Positions 51,823 to 60,743 are shown, counted from the first letter of the stretch. The stretch: 64,000 nt of DNA from Lachnospiraceae bacterium G41 (GCA_900100245.1 FNEU01000001.1:434001-498000), one strand, 5' to 3'. Translations and numbers: made by a program. Notes: generated by a model from the sequence alone, not told the origin.

Positions 51823-52815
51823 CTAGATGTATTTTCTGATAAACTCCTCAATATGATCAAACGGAATTACATTAATATTATCATAAAGGTCCGTATGAAC
51901 CGCATCAGGAATTATCATGAGTTCCTTATTGTCGGTATACTTGCTGTCTTTAATCATATTTGCATATGCATCCTTCGAGAAATAACATGAATGCGCCTTT
52001 TCGCCGTGAACAAGTATAACCGCACTTCTGATCTCATTCGAGTATTTAAGTATAGGCTGGTTCATAAAAGATTCGCACCCGATCACATTCCATCCCTCGT
52101 TGGAATTAAGAGATCTTGCATGATATGCTCGGCCTTTGTAGTATTCGCTGTAATCTTTAACGAAGAAAGGTGCATCTTCGTCAACAGGCAGAGGCAGACA
52201 GCCTCCGGCGCGCTTATAGGAACCGTTCTTTAAATCTTCCAGACGCTGTATAGCAAGAGCTTTCTTTTTCTCATAGCGTTTTTCTTCGGAATCTTCGGAA
52301 TCAAAATATCCGTTGGCATTTACTCTGGTCATGTCATACATGGTTGAAGCCACGGTTACTTTAATACGAGGATCAAGTGCAGCCGTGTTAATTGCCATTC
52401 CGCCCCAGCCGCAGATTCCGATGATTCCGATATGCTCGGCATCCACCCTGTCATTCAGGCTCAGGAAATCGACTGCTGCCATAAAATCTTCCGTATTGAT
52501 ATCCGGAGATGCCATGTATCTCGGCTCTCCGCCGCTTTCGCCCGTAAAAGAAGGGTCAAACGCGATTGTTAAAAATCCTCTTTCTGCCATATTCTGTGCA
52601 TAAAGGCCCGAGCACTGTTCCTTAACCGCACCAAAAGGCCCAGAAACCGCAATCGCGGGAAGCTTGCCTTCGGCGTTCTTGGGAACATACATATCTGCCG
52701 CAAGAGTAATACCATATCTGTTAATGAATGTCACTTTGCTGTGTTCAACCTTATCGCTTTTGGGAAATGTCTTATCCCATTCTGTTACCAATGTAAGTTC
52801 TTCTTTTTGTATCAT
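51823..52815 (-). CDS. Alpha/beta-hydrolase (dienelactone-hydrolase-like)
   Basis: A 330-residue cytosolic hydrolase. It has the block PAIAVSGPFGAVKEQ (oxyanion side), the nucleophile position GICGWGG (Cys or the following residue rather than Ser, as in dienelactone hydrolases), and a C-terminal AVHTDLYD His. In Firmicutes such proteins accompany flavin reductases under LysR control. GGAGG precedes the ATG. It is the last gene of the LysR-divergent operon. The substrate is unknown. Confidence 0.8.
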   Translation of the reverse strand: MIQKEELTLVTEWDKTFPKSDKVEHSKVTFINRYGITLAADMYVPKNAEGKLPAIAVSGPFGAVKEQCSGLYAQNMAERGFLTIAFDPSFTGESGGEPRYMASPDINTEDFMAAVDFLSLNDRVDAEHIGIIGICGWGGMAINTAALDPRIKVTVASTMYDMTRVNANGYFDSEDSEEKRYEKKKALAIQRLEDLKNGSYKRAGGCLPLPVDEDAPFFVKDYSEYYKGRAYHARSLNSNEGWNVIGCESFMNQPILKYSNEIRSAVILVHGEKAHSCYFSKDAYANMIKDSKYTDNKELMIIPDAVHTDLYDNINVIPFDHIEEFIRKYI

Positions 52816-52899
52816 TTGTTTTCCTCCGTGTACTTTTCTTTATTTGCTAATGCTTTCCTGCATTCTTTTATGTCAACACTTTTTATCTGCAGATTGTAA

Positions 52900-53439
52900 T
52901 TAAACATTTTTGCCCATATCATATGCTTCTTTTAATGCTTTATGACCTTTAATTTCTCCCTGTTCGTTCACACCGCCTGCAAATACTTTTCCTTTGAATT
53001 CTGCTTTTTCAAAACAATCTACCCAGCCCTGAACACCGCCGGCTGCCTTTTCATCTACATAATCTTCATCTTCTGCAGCCACAGATAAAAGGTAAACATC
53101 TCTGAACTTGTAATCTCTGGGATAGAGCGAATTGGCTCTGTCAATCATCGTTTTCATCTGTCCGCTCATCTCGTAATAATATATGGGTGTGGACCAAACT
53201 ACTGCCTCTGCCTCAAGGATCTTTTCCGTAATTTCGTTTGCATCATCTTTGATTACACAATGACCTGCTCTTAGGCATCCGAAACAACCCGTACAAAATG
53301 CGATTTTCTTCCCCTTCAAAGATACAATCTCAACTTCGTTGCCCGCATCCTTTGTTCCTCTGGCAAACTCTTCTGCCAATGCATCCGAATTGCTCCTTGC
53401 TCTCAAACTTGTTTCAATAACCAATACTTTCTTTGCCAT
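52900..53439 (-). CDS. Flavodoxin-fold NADPH-dependent FMN reductase
   Basis: A 179-residue flavoprotein with the FMN site TSLRARSNSDALAEEF at the start and the loop STPIYYYEMSGQMKTMIDR. A Cys-rich insert (CTGCFGCLRAGHC) is like that of iron-sulfur flavoproteins and may carry a cluster or redox Cys. AGGAGG precedes the ATG. It lies 8 bp after the cyclophilin-like lipoprotein gene. It probably reduces quinones or azo compounds, as in other LysR-flavodoxin operons. Confidence 0.9.
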   Translation of the reverse strand: MAKKVLVIETSLRARSNSDALAEEFARGTKDAGNEVEIVSLKGKKIAFCTGCFGCLRAGHCVIKDDANEITEKILEAEAVVWSTPIYYYEMSGQMKTMIDRANSLYPRDYKFRDVYLLSVAAEDEDYVDEKAAGGVQGWVDCFEKAEFKGKVFAGGVNEQGEIKGHKALKEAYDMGKNV

Positions 53440-53447
53440 ACTTCCTC

Positions 53448-54044
53448 CTATTCCATACTCAATGTAATTGTTACATCTCCATTGCCAAGTAAATTTTCCA
53501 ATTCTTCATCCGAAAGATTTATCTTTCCAAGTCTCGTATAAGACCATGAATTGCTGCCGTAAAAAACAACCAGCTGATTACCTGAATATAAAACTATGTC
53601 TCCGGGTTCGGTGGTGGTTTGTTTATCATTTCTGGTTACGCTTTGCCCGATTGAACCAACCTGTTCAAACCCTCCGTACATCGACATCTGTATCAAAAGA
53701 TTCTTCTTGGCAAGTTCTTTTAACTCTCTTACCGAATCGTTGTCTTCCCATGAAACATCGACTTTTGTGTCACCTATTGTCATTATCATATTTGCATCCT
53801 TTTCAAAATCATTTGAATCGTTCATTACAATTGTCTGCTTTTGATCGTCTGTTTCATCATCAGAACTTTTTGTCTCTTCTTTTTGTTTAATTATATCTGT
53901 ATTAGATTCAGCCGAACCATTATCAGTAATTTCCGTCTTGCTCAACTCTTCATAAACATCTTGCGAAGATAGATTACAAGCAGCAAGTACGAAAACCAAC
54001 AAAGACATTGTAATAATACCCATCACTTTTTTTTGTCCAATCAT
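53448..54044 (-). CDS. Lipoprotein with cyclophilin-like fold
   Basis: A 198-residue protein with a lipoprotein signal (LAAC lipobox, Cys23), an acidic linker to about 75, then a cyclophilin-like domain (MTIGDTKVDVSWEDNDSVRELKEL start; GDIVLYSGNQLVVFYG centre). This fold usually accompanies flavodoxin and LysR genes in clostridia; its activity is not established. The Shine-Dalgarno GGGGG overlaps the preceding stop codon. Confidence 0.8.
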   Translation of the reverse strand: MIGQKKVMGIITMSLLVFVLAACNLSSQDVYEELSKTEITDNGSAESNTDIIKQKEETKSSDDETDDQKQTIVMNDSNDFEKDANMIMTIGDTKVDVSWEDNDSVRELKELAKKNLLIQMSMYGGFEQVGSIGQSVTRNDKQTTTEPGDIVLYSGNQLVVFYGSNSWSYTRLGKINLSDEELENLLGNGDVTITLSME

Positions 54045-54049
54045 CTTTT

Positions 54050-54283
54050 TCAGCCCCCGATATTCTTTACTGCTTCTTTCTCCGCGCTCCTAATAATCAA
54101 ATCAATTTTGTCGACTTTTCGCTGGCTTTCATGCATTTCATCCACAAGAGTGCATCTGCATTTTTTCAGGCACTTTATCAAATCTTCCATCTGACCGCTT
54201 TCGTATAATTTTTTTGCTTTGTCTTCATCTTTACACTCACATCCGAGAGTTGAAAGATCTTCTATCATTTCTTTTAAAAGCAT
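54050..54283 (-). CDS. Small Cys-rich helical protein
   Basis: A 77-residue cytosolic protein with four Cys (CECKDED near 14-16 and KCLKKCRC near 38-43) and a charged helical end (SQRKVDKIDLIIRSAEKE). The ATG at 54283 is chosen because GAGG precedes it; the longer frame runs into the LysR operators. It is the first gene of the operon divergent from LysR. Similar small proteins stand next to such regulators in clostridia, but no function is known to me. Confidence 0.7.
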   Translation of the reverse strand: MLLKEMIEDLSTLGCECKDEDKAKKLYESGQMEDLIKCLKKCRCTLVDEMHESQRKVDKIDLIIRSAEKEAVKNIGG

Positions 54284-54325
54284 TCGAAACACCTCGTAAA
54301 TGCATCTTTTTCTCTTCTGATTACA

Positions 54326-54409
54326 AGTATACGGGATTGACATGAATTGCGCTAATGAATAAAATGAATATCGTGATATTCCATTATGGCATATCACATT
54401 ATCGATGTG
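54326..54409 (-). promoter_or_regulatory. LysR-type operator region and promoter of the flavodoxin operon
   Basis: TATACT (54326-54331, minus strand) has no good -35, as at activated promoters. GAATATC-GT-GATATTC (54366-54381) lies about 50-65 bases before the expected start, and CACAT-N5-ATGTG (54395-54409) lies further up, near the divergent lysR. Both fit the T-N11-A rule for LysR sites. Confidence 0.6.
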
Positions 54410-54461
54410 CTTTACATTTTTTATATCTGAAAAAAATATTCCTGCCAACGGAGGATTGAAT

Positions 54462-55334
54462 ATGGAGATAAAAAACTTACGCTACTTCCTTGCAGTAGCA
54501 AGAGAAGAAAATATGTCACACGCGGCCGAAATGATGCATGTAACCCAGCCGACTCTTTCCAAGGCACTCAAGGCACTCGAAGAAGAACTGGGAAAGAAAC
54601 TTTTTACCAGGCACAGTTTTTCAATAAAACTCACCGATGAAGGCATGCTTTTAAGAGACCGTGCAGAAGACCTTGTTGCAATGGCAGATAAAATAGAACA
54701 GGAATTTGTTTCCCTTGATGACATTACCGGAGGGGATATTTATTTTGGTCTTGCGGAATCATATCAGATAAGACTGCTCGCACGCGAAATAAAGAAATTA
54801 AAAGATAAATATCCTTCTTTTACATATCACATTACAAGCGGCGATACAGAACAGGTAACGGAAAAGCTTGATAAAGGATTACTTGATTTTGCAGTTATAT
54901 GCGATCCGCCCAATACCGAAAAATATGAATATCTTACTTTTCCCGATTACGACAGATGGGGTGTTGTTATGCTAAATACACATCCTCTTGCAAAGAAAAA
55001 AAGCATTAAAGTCTCCGATCTTTACGGCCAGCCGCTTTACTGCTCCGAACAAAGCTGGAATTACGAGATTAAAGAATGGGCTGGCGAACATCATCCCTTG
55101 CTTCACCTTGAAGGCTCATTCAGACTTTCTTACAATGCTTCAATGTTTGCAAAGGAAGGACTTGGGCTCCTTCTTACTTTTGAACATTTAATCGATTGTT
55201 CAAAAGAAAGCGATCTTGTATTCAGACCGCTTTCTCCCAAACAAATAACAAAACTGTATTTAATCTGGAACAAGTACCAGACTTTTACTCCGATTGCGGA
55301 GAAGTTTCTCTCACAGGTGCGTGAGTCTTTTTGA
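54462..55334 (+). CDS. LysR-family transcriptional regulator
   Basis: A 290-residue regulator with a typical N-terminal HTH (LRYFLAVAREENMSHAAEMMHVTQPTLSKALKALEEEL) and a substrate-binding domain after residue 90. The ATG at 54462 has GGAGG 7 bases before it; the longer frame would start among the operators. It is divergent from the flavodoxin/hydrolase operon and probably activates it. It ends 20 bp from the convergent ABC permease. Confidence 0.92.
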   Translation: MEIKNLRYFLAVAREENMSHAAEMMHVTQPTLSKALKALEEELGKKLFTRHSFSIKLTDEGMLLRDRAEDLVAMADKIEQEFVSLDDITGGDIYFGLAESYQIRLLAREIKKLKDKYPSFTYHITSGDTEQVTEKLDKGLLDFAVICDPPNTEKYEYLTFPDYDRWGVVMLNTHPLAKKKSIKVSDLYGQPLYCSEQSWNYEIKEWAGEHHPLLHLEGSFRLSYNASMFAKEGLGLLLTFEHLIDCSKESDLVFRPLSPKQITKLYLIWNKYQTFTPIAEKFLSQVRESF

Positions 55335-55353
55335 CGAACTCATAAAAGAAATA

Positions 55354-58300
55354 TTATTCTCTGTTTTTAAGCACTTCGTTCTCACTTATCCTTCCGAGTT
55401 TCTTCATAAGGATAAAATTGATTATCTCATAAAGTATCATTATTGCTCCGAATATGCAAAGATACATATACCATGTAAATTCCAGATGCATGGAACATGC
55501 AACATTTGCAATAAATGTAGGGAAAAGCATATCTATCAGCAGTTTCGATACCGGTACGCCTATTAACGCACCAATCATTATAACGACCCTGTTTCCGTCA
55601 AGATAAAGTTTTTTAACTTCTCCGCTTCTGTATCCGAGAATTTTTAAAAGAGATATTCCCTGGGTGGCACGGTCAATCATTACCGACATCATCAGATACA
55701 TCACGATGCAGAAAATAACTATCGACATTCCGATTAACATCGTGGACATTGGCATCATCAGTTTTAAGAATATTTTGGAAGCTTTATCGATATCCGCCTT
55801 GGAAGTTACAGAGTATAATCTTCCTTCCTCTATATCGAGTTTTTCGTCCGAAAGAACCACATTGTAATAATCATCTTCTTCACCAAAGAGTTCTCTCATA
55901 CTGTCTATATCCATGAATACCGTGATTCCCACGGAATAAGGAACGACATCTTCTATCGTAAAAGCATAATCGATATCTTCAGCATTGTCCGTAAAGACTA
56001 TTTTTTCTCCCTTTTTAACGTGATATCTCTGAACTACCGCATCGGACGCGACCACTTTGTTTTTGCCTTTTACGGGCTTTGCTTTGTAATACGGATTGTC
56101 ATCGTCGATTCCTATAACGGTGATATCGAGATTGTACCCATACTGTTCTCTTTTAAGAGTTTTGATAAAACATGCCTCACCGCCCTCGGGTACTTCCTTG
56201 GTCGGGTATTTGTAGGTATACATATAGTTATATGTTGTATCCTCACTGTTCAGTCTTCCGACACTTTCACATAAAACATAGCAGTCCATTCCGAGCATGA
56301 ATACCAAAAGCGAAATGGCCATTCCGAAAATAACCGTAACTGCCGTTCTGCTTTCTCGCAAAATCTGTCTTATTCTGTATTTTGAAACAAAAGACATTTT
56401 GCCGAGTTTAATATCTTTTCCGCCGCTTATTTTCTGCTCGTTTCTTAAAAGAGAAAGAGCCGTTCTCGAAAGGCTTTTGTTTATTACAAGGAAATTAACA
56501 ATCGCCGCAACCGCCGCAGGCATTAACACCGAATAAAATACAAGGTATAAAGGTGCTATCGCCGGCATGTCGGGTATGGAAAAATAGTTGTAACAGTCAG
56601 CCATCTGCCATTTGCATCCAAACTTGCTCATTCCGGCCAAACCGCCTGCCGTACCGCCTATCAAAGCCACCATTGTAGGGATAAATATATAATGCAGAAT
56701 CAAATCGCTTTTTCTTGCGCCAAGCGCATACAGCGCACCGATTACGCTGCTTTCACTCTGAATCTGATGTATTACAAATACCGAAAGCACGTATGTCAAA
56801 AGCACGATAACGATTACACCCGCATACAGTCCGACGGTTTTGTCTATTACAACATCTCCCGCGGCTCCACCGACTCTATTATTTTCAGCTGAGGTCATAA
56901 ATGCCGTTATATTGTCCGGAGCCTCGGAAAAAATTTTATCCATCATTTCATCCGACTGTTCCTTTAAATCCTTCACGCCGTCTTTTAGTTCTTTTACGCC
57001 GTCTTTTAATTCGCCGGCTCCATCCATCATTTCGCCTGCGCCGTCATCAAGTTCGCCGGACGCATCATAAGCCTCTTTTATCGCATCATTTAATTCTTCT
57101 GTTCCGTCGTATAAATCCTTGGCTCCGTTTTTCATTTTGCCGGTAGCTTCTTTAACTTTTCCGACACCGTCGTCTAAATCTTTGGCTCCGTTGGCAAGGC
57201 TTATTGCACCGTTTTCAAGCGAAGCCGCTCCCGATGCGGCTGATGCTTCCCCGTTTGACAATTCTCCCGCGCCCGAAGCTATAGATCCGACACCTGCGGT
57301 ATATCCTTCAACGCCCGAAACATACTGTGACACGCCGTCTAACGAAGCCTTCGCGTTATAAACGTCTGTCGCATCCATGCCAAAGCTTTCAAGCATCGCC
57401 GCAAACTTTGTGAGTTCCTCTGCATAATTATTTCTGTTTAAAGATAAAAGCGGAAGATTCGTCTGCATGGAAGCATTTATGCCGGTAATGCTTCGGTTAA
57501 TCGAATCCTGCGTATTTTTAACAAGTCCGTCAAAAATACTACCGGCTCCCTGATTTATGGCAGCACTGTTCTGATTCAATGTATCGGCCCCTGTTTTAAG
57601 AGAAGTTGCACCGTCTTTTAAAGTATTAAGACCTGTTTTTAAGGAAGCACTTCCGTCCTTAAGCGATATCGCACCGTCCTTAAGTTTCCCGCTTCCGTCT
57701 TTTAATTCACCGACACCTTTATCAAGTTCTTCTGCTCCGTCTTTGAATTCTTTTACACCGTCTAAAAGATCCTCGCTTCCGTCCGCAAGTTCCTTCAATC
57801 CTTCCTTAAAATCTTCGGTACCGTCTTTCAATTCGCCGACCCCGTCGAAAAGTTCCACCGTTCCGTCATACAGTTCGTCCACTCCGTCAACCAGATTGTT
57901 TATTCCGTCCGTGATTTCATCTCTTTTACCGTATGAATCGGCGAGCATTTCTTTGTAATAGGGATCATCGACCTGGTTGTAATCAAAATCAAAGTCCTTA
58001 ATCATCTGCTTTAATTCATCGCTTGTCATTGCACCGTTTAAAAGAAACGCATATGTTACATCTTCGGTCGCCGCACCTTCGTCGTTCTTTAATCTGTTAT
58101 AGTCCTCTGCACATACAAAAGCAGTTCCGAAAATACTCGAATCAATGCTTGTGTCGGAAAGCTTTCTGTAAGGCGCATCATAATCAACGCTGCTTCCGAT
58201 TCCGACTACGGTAAAATCTGTTCCGTCCACACGAATTTTGTCACCTACACCGATTTCATTTTCCGCGCAGTATCTGTTAAGTAAAACTATCTCTCCGCTT

Positions 58301-58662
58301 GTCTTGGCTTCACGGCCCTCGTCATAAACCACTAAATCGATTTTCTCTCTGTTTTCAAATATTCTTAAAACCGAGCCGTCTTCAAGTGTATAATCAAAAC
58401 TCCTATGCGATTCGACGGTGACGCCCTTTTCTTCGATCTTTCTTATCTCATCGTCCGTAAAAGGATTAAAAAGAGTTACCTGGCAGTCCTCAAGCTTTGC
58501 TTCTTTTTGAAGATCTTTCGTTCCTTCGATGAGCGAATATGCACTGTCTACAATTGCAACAACAAGAAACATACATACCGCAATAAGAATAAGCAGTGCC
58601 GCGTATCTGAAGAAGTTCTTTTTGATATCACGTAAATAACGTTTAAACAAAACCCTTTTCAT
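55354..58662 (-). CDS. FtsX-like ABC permease with long Gly-Asp heptad domain
   Basis: A 1102-residue permease. A first span (about 18-42) is followed by a MacB-like outer domain and two blocks of 7-residue repeats of the type G-x-x-x-L-x-D (about 249-385, sixteen units in a row, and about 470-590), as in YhgE/Pip proteins. Then come two sets of FtsX spans with LGARK and LGYRSGEVKKL motifs. Its ATG overlaps the TAA of the ATPase gene by one base, and GGAGG lies inside that gene. The pair is a TetR-controlled exporter or mechanotransmitter. Cargo is unknown. Confidence 0.88.
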   Translation of the reverse strand: MKRVLFKRYLRDIKKNFFRYAALLILIAVCMFLVVAIVDSAYSLIEGTKDLQKEAKLEDCQVTLFNPFTDDEIRKIEEKGVTVESHRSFDYTLEDGSVLRIFENREKIDLVVYDEGREAKTSGEIVLLNRYCAENEIGVGDKIRVDGTDFTVVGIGSSVDYDAPYRKLSDTSIDSSIFGTAFVCAEDYNRLKNDEGAATEDVTYAFLLNGAMTSDELKQMIKDFDFDYNQVDDPYYKEMLADSYGKRDEITDGINNLVDGVDELYDGTVELFDGVGELKDGTEDFKEGLKELADGSEDLLDGVKEFKDGAEELDKGVGELKDGSGKLKDGAISLKDGSASLKTGLNTLKDGATSLKTGADTLNQNSAAINQGAGSIFDGLVKNTQDSINRSITGINASMQTNLPLLSLNRNNYAEELTKFAAMLESFGMDATDVYNAKASLDGVSQYVSGVEGYTAGVGSIASGAGELSNGEASAASGAASLENGAISLANGAKDLDDGVGKVKEATGKMKNGAKDLYDGTEELNDAIKEAYDASGELDDGAGEMMDGAGELKDGVKELKDGVKDLKEQSDEMMDKIFSEAPDNITAFMTSAENNRVGGAAGDVVIDKTVGLYAGVIVIVLLTYVLSVFVIHQIQSESSVIGALYALGARKSDLILHYIFIPTMVALIGGTAGGLAGMSKFGCKWQMADCYNYFSIPDMPAIAPLYLVFYSVLMPAAVAAIVNFLVINKSLSRTALSLLRNEQKISGGKDIKLGKMSFVSKYRIRQILRESRTAVTVIFGMAISLLVFMLGMDCYVLCESVGRLNSEDTTYNYMYTYKYPTKEVPEGGEACFIKTLKREQYGYNLDITVIGIDDDNPYYKAKPVKGKNKVVASDAVVQRYHVKKGEKIVFTDNAEDIDYAFTIEDVVPYSVGITVFMDIDSMRELFGEEDDYYNVVLSDEKLDIEEGRLYSVTSKADIDKASKIFLKLMMPMSTMLIGMSIVIFCIVMYLMMSVMIDRATQGISLLKILGYRSGEVKKLYLDGNRVVIMIGALIGVPVSKLLIDMLFPTFIANVACSMHLEFTWYMYLCIFGAIMILYEIINFILMKKLGRISENEVLKNRE

Positions 58663-59363
58663 TACAGATCCTCCAGTTCGTTGGCACTAACTCTGTTCTC
58701 ATTAATATATTCGTTTTTTACAAGACCGTCTTTTAGGAAGATGACTTTGTGAACCATATTTTTAATTGAATTGTTATGAGTAACAATAACCATTGTTGTA
58801 TTGTATTTCTGATTAATCTGTTCAAGGAGCATAAGAATGTCTCTTGAGGTATTTGAGTCTAGCGCACCCGTAGGTTCGTCACAAAGAAGAAGTTTGGGAT
58901 TTTTTATGAGCGCTCTTGCGATAGCACATCTTTGATGCTGGCCACCGGAAAGCTGTGACGGAAACTTATTCTGATGTTCCGTAAGTCCCAAAACATCCAT
59001 CAGTTCATTCAAATCCAAAGGATTCTTGGTAAGATACTCGCATACCTGAATGTTTTCTTTTACCGTAAGATTCGGAACGAGATTGTAGAACTGAAAAATA
59101 AATCCGAGATTATCTCTTCTGTATTCAACCAGGTTTTTGCTTTTCATTCCGAATATTTCCGTTTTATCGACTATTATTGAGCCTGAGTCCATGGTATCCA
59201 GTCCTCCGATACAGTTTAAAAGAGTCGATTTGCCCGAACCCGAAGTTCCCTGTATTACGCACATCTGACCCTTTTCAACACCTGTCGAAACGCCTTTTAA
59301 AACCTGAACAAAACTTCCTCCTTCTCCGTAACTTTTCTTTACATTTCTCATTTCAAGATACAT
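58662..59363 (-). CDS. ABC transporter ATPase (LolD/MacB type)
   Basis: A 233-residue ATPase with Walker A GTSGSGKS, signature LSGGQHQR, Walker B LLLCDEPTGALDS and an H-loop VTHN. The ATG at 59363 has AGGAG before it; the 16 further codons of the longest frame extend into the operator region. It is translationally coupled to the large FtsX-like permease. Confidence 0.95.
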   Translation of the reverse strand: MYLEMRNVKKSYGEGGSFVQVLKGVSTGVEKGQMCVIQGTSGSGKSTLLNCIGGLDTMDSGSIIVDKTEIFGMKSKNLVEYRRDNLGFIFQFYNLVPNLTVKENIQVCEYLTKNPLDLNELMDVLGLTEHQNKFPSQLSGGQHQRCAIARALIKNPKLLLCDEPTGALDSNTSRDILMLLEQINQKYNTTMVIVTHNNSIKNMVHKVIFLKDGLVKNEYINENRVSANELEDL

Positions 59364-59400
59364 TGTTGCTCCTATCCGCCGTTGCACGGCTTTTACATTT

Positions 59401-59421
59401 TTACATAACATTGTTATGTAA
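59401..59421. promoter_or_regulatory. Probable TetR operator before the ABC pair
   Basis: TTACATAAC-N3-GTTATGTAA is a perfect inverted repeat 38 bases upstream of the ATPase start. Each half differs by one base from the core (GTTACGTAAC) of the palindrome before the tetR gene at 60151-60172. Confidence 0.65.
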
Positions 59422-59434
59422 ATGTTATTTTTTT

Positions 59435-59458
59435 ACCGCTTCCAAAAATGAAAGCGGT
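59435..59458. terminator. Hairpin after tetR
   Basis: ACCGCTT and AAGCGGT form a 7-bp stem with a 10-base loop, 20 bases after the tetR stop. The T-run follows it on the plus strand only, so its use as a tetR terminator is doubtful. Confidence 0.4.
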
Positions 59459-59477
59459 TTTAATCTCGTAAAAAATA

Positions 59478-60131
59478 TCAGTTATTATTCTTTTTCTTTT
59501 TGCTTTTATCACCGTCAATTGGAACCATTACCAGTTTCACCCAGCCGATTACCAGATAGTTCATAATGCTCTGAATTCTTTTCTTGGCGACGTTTACATC
59601 TTTTTCGTGTTTTATAACGTGCACCATCGAATCAACCGTTGTGTGGGCCATCCAGTGCGTCATAAAGGGATCGTAAGTATAAAACTTTGATCCGCTTACC
59701 ATTGCAATCGTGGACTGCTCCAATATTTCGACGAATTCATCTATGCCATTTTCAAGTGCATCTTCTTTTGAACCGGATAATAAAAGAATGAAACTGTCAT
59801 AATTCTTATATACATGGTCTACAAGCATATCAGCTATATCACTGTGATCAAGATTTCCCAAATCGAGAGAATCCATATTACTCAAAAAAGCTTGGTCTTC
59901 TTTAAAATGCTCAATTACCATCTTTTTGAGTTCCATCAAAGGAGGATTTACTATCGATGAATACAAATCTTCCTTGTTTTCAAAGAAGAAATACAAGGCT
60001 CCTGTTGTAACTCCTGCATCGGAACATATTTTTCTTAATGAAGCTTTATTGTAACCCTTTTCAAGAAATTCTTTCTTGCCCGCTTCAATCAGTTTTTTCC
60101 TTTTTTCGTAATCATTCTCGTCTTTAATCAT
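59478..60131 (-). CDS. TetR-family regulator of the ABC pair
   Basis: A 217-residue regulator with an N-terminal HTH (KASLRKICSDAGVTTGALYFFFENKEDLY) and a helical ligand domain. The ATG at 60131 has GAGG 6 bases before it. A consensus promoter and a large palindrome lie just upstream, so it is autoregulated, and a related palindrome stands before the ABC ATPase gene. The ligand is unknown. Confidence 0.9.
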   Translation of the reverse strand: MIKDENDYEKRKKLIEAGKKEFLEKGYNKASLRKICSDAGVTTGALYFFFENKEDLYSSIVNPPLMELKKMVIEHFKEDQAFLSNMDSLDLGNLDHSDIADMLVDHVYKNYDSFILLLSGSKEDALENGIDEFVEILEQSTIAMVSGSKFYTYDPFMTHWMAHTTVDSMVHVIKHEKDVNVAKKRIQSIMNYLVIGWVKLVMVPIDGDKSKKKKNNN

Positions 60132-60150
60132 GTCATTCCTCATAAAAAAT

Positions 60151-60172
60151 AACACCGTTACGTAACGATGTT
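60151..60172. promoter_or_regulatory. TetR autoregulatory operator
   Basis: A 22-base palindrome with core CGTTACGTAACG and one mismatch pair in the flanks. It directly abuts the -10 box of the tetR promoter and ends 20 bases before the start codon. Confidence 0.75.
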
Positions 60173-60201
60173 ATTTTAGTGTCCTATTTGAATTTTGTCA
60201 A
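60173..60201 (-). promoter_or_regulatory. tetR promoter
   Basis: Perfect TTGACA (60196-60201) and TAAAAT (60173-60178) on the minus strand with a 17-base spacer. Confidence 0.85.
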
Positions 60202-60216
60202 GCTTTTTTTGTACCG

Positions 60217-60297
60217 GGAAAAAATGACACATAACCCCCGTCCCCCAGTGTCAAAATATTGTTAGTATGCTGGGGCAATATCTGTCATTCGCCGATG
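60217..60297 (+). pseudogene. REP copy C with the decayed start of a second LMW tyrosine phosphatase
   Basis: The REP-like element (60225-60253) carries three changes from copies A and B. It is followed in frame by the phosphatase start: the plus strand reads GKNDT, a stop, then PPSPSVKILLVCWGNICHSPM, against GKNDTTPPSPSVKILFVCWGNICRSPM in the intact gene. By hand alignment 69 of 81 bases match 48039-47959. The frame then runs into the antisense of the DtxR-like gene. The P-loop Cys is kept but nothing follows, so this is a truncated copy. Confidence 0.8.
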
Positions 60298-60647
60298 AAC
60301 TTTTGTATTGCTTCACAGGCTTCGTCCGATATTACATGCTCGATTTTGCAGGCATCCTTCTTAGATATTTCCTTATCCACACCTATTTTTTCAAACATCT
60401 TGCTTACGGCTTCGCGCCTGGAAAGAACTCTTTTTGCTACATCGATACCTTTCTCTTTTAAATCAATCTTACCGTTTGTAACAGAAATGTAGTCCTCCTC
60501 TTTTAACTGCGACAAAGCTATGCTTACACTTGGTTTAGAACGGTTAATTTCTCTGCATACATCTATCGCTCTGACTTTTTTCATACCCTTTTGGTAAAGA
60601 AGATATATTGTCAGTAAATACATTTCGCCTGCTTCATAAATTGCCAT
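60285..60647 (-). CDS. DtxR/MntR-like metal-dependent regulator, short
   Basis: A 120-residue regulator with the DtxR winged helix (KVRAIDVCREINRSKPSVSIALSQLKEEDYISV) and the start of the metal-binding dimer domain, including the KIEHVISDEACEAI helix with its Glu-His pair. It lacks the SH3-like domain, as MntR does. GAGGGG precedes the ATG. Its last four codons and stop overlap the antisense of the phosphatase remnant, so its C-terminus may have been redrawn by that insertion. Palindromes of the DtxR kind lie upstream of it and of the next gene. Confidence 0.88.
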   Translation of the reverse strand: MAIYEAGEMYLLTIYLLYQKGMKKVRAIDVCREINRSKPSVSIALSQLKEEDYISVTNGKIDLKEKGIDVAKRVLSRREAVSKMFEKIGVDKEISKKDACKIEHVISDEACEAIQKFIGE

Positions 60648-60712
60648 AATTTCCCCTCTATCAATTCAGAAAACTAATTATTTTTTTATAATTTAATCAT
60701 CTATTTGTTTTT

Positions 60713-60730
60713 GGTTAGTCTTGTCTAACC
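60713..60730. promoter_or_regulatory. DtxR-type operator upstream of the regulator gene
   Basis: GGTTAGTC-TT-GTCTAACC has one mismatch pair and lies about 65 bases before the start codon, downstream of the promoter at 60744-60772. It shares GTTAGTC with the palindrome at 61434-61449. Confidence 0.65.
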
Positions 60731-60743
60731 GCTCTGCGTTTAA

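Noticed and set aside
55294-55566. A 90-residue plus-strand frame at the end of lysR
   Set aside because: It is the antisense of the ABC permease end and has no ribosome-binding site.
60259-60492. A 77-residue plus-strand protein beginning MLVCWGNIC
   Set aside because: Only its first residues resemble a tyrosine phosphatase; the rest is the antisense of the DtxR-like gene, so it is recorded as a remnant.
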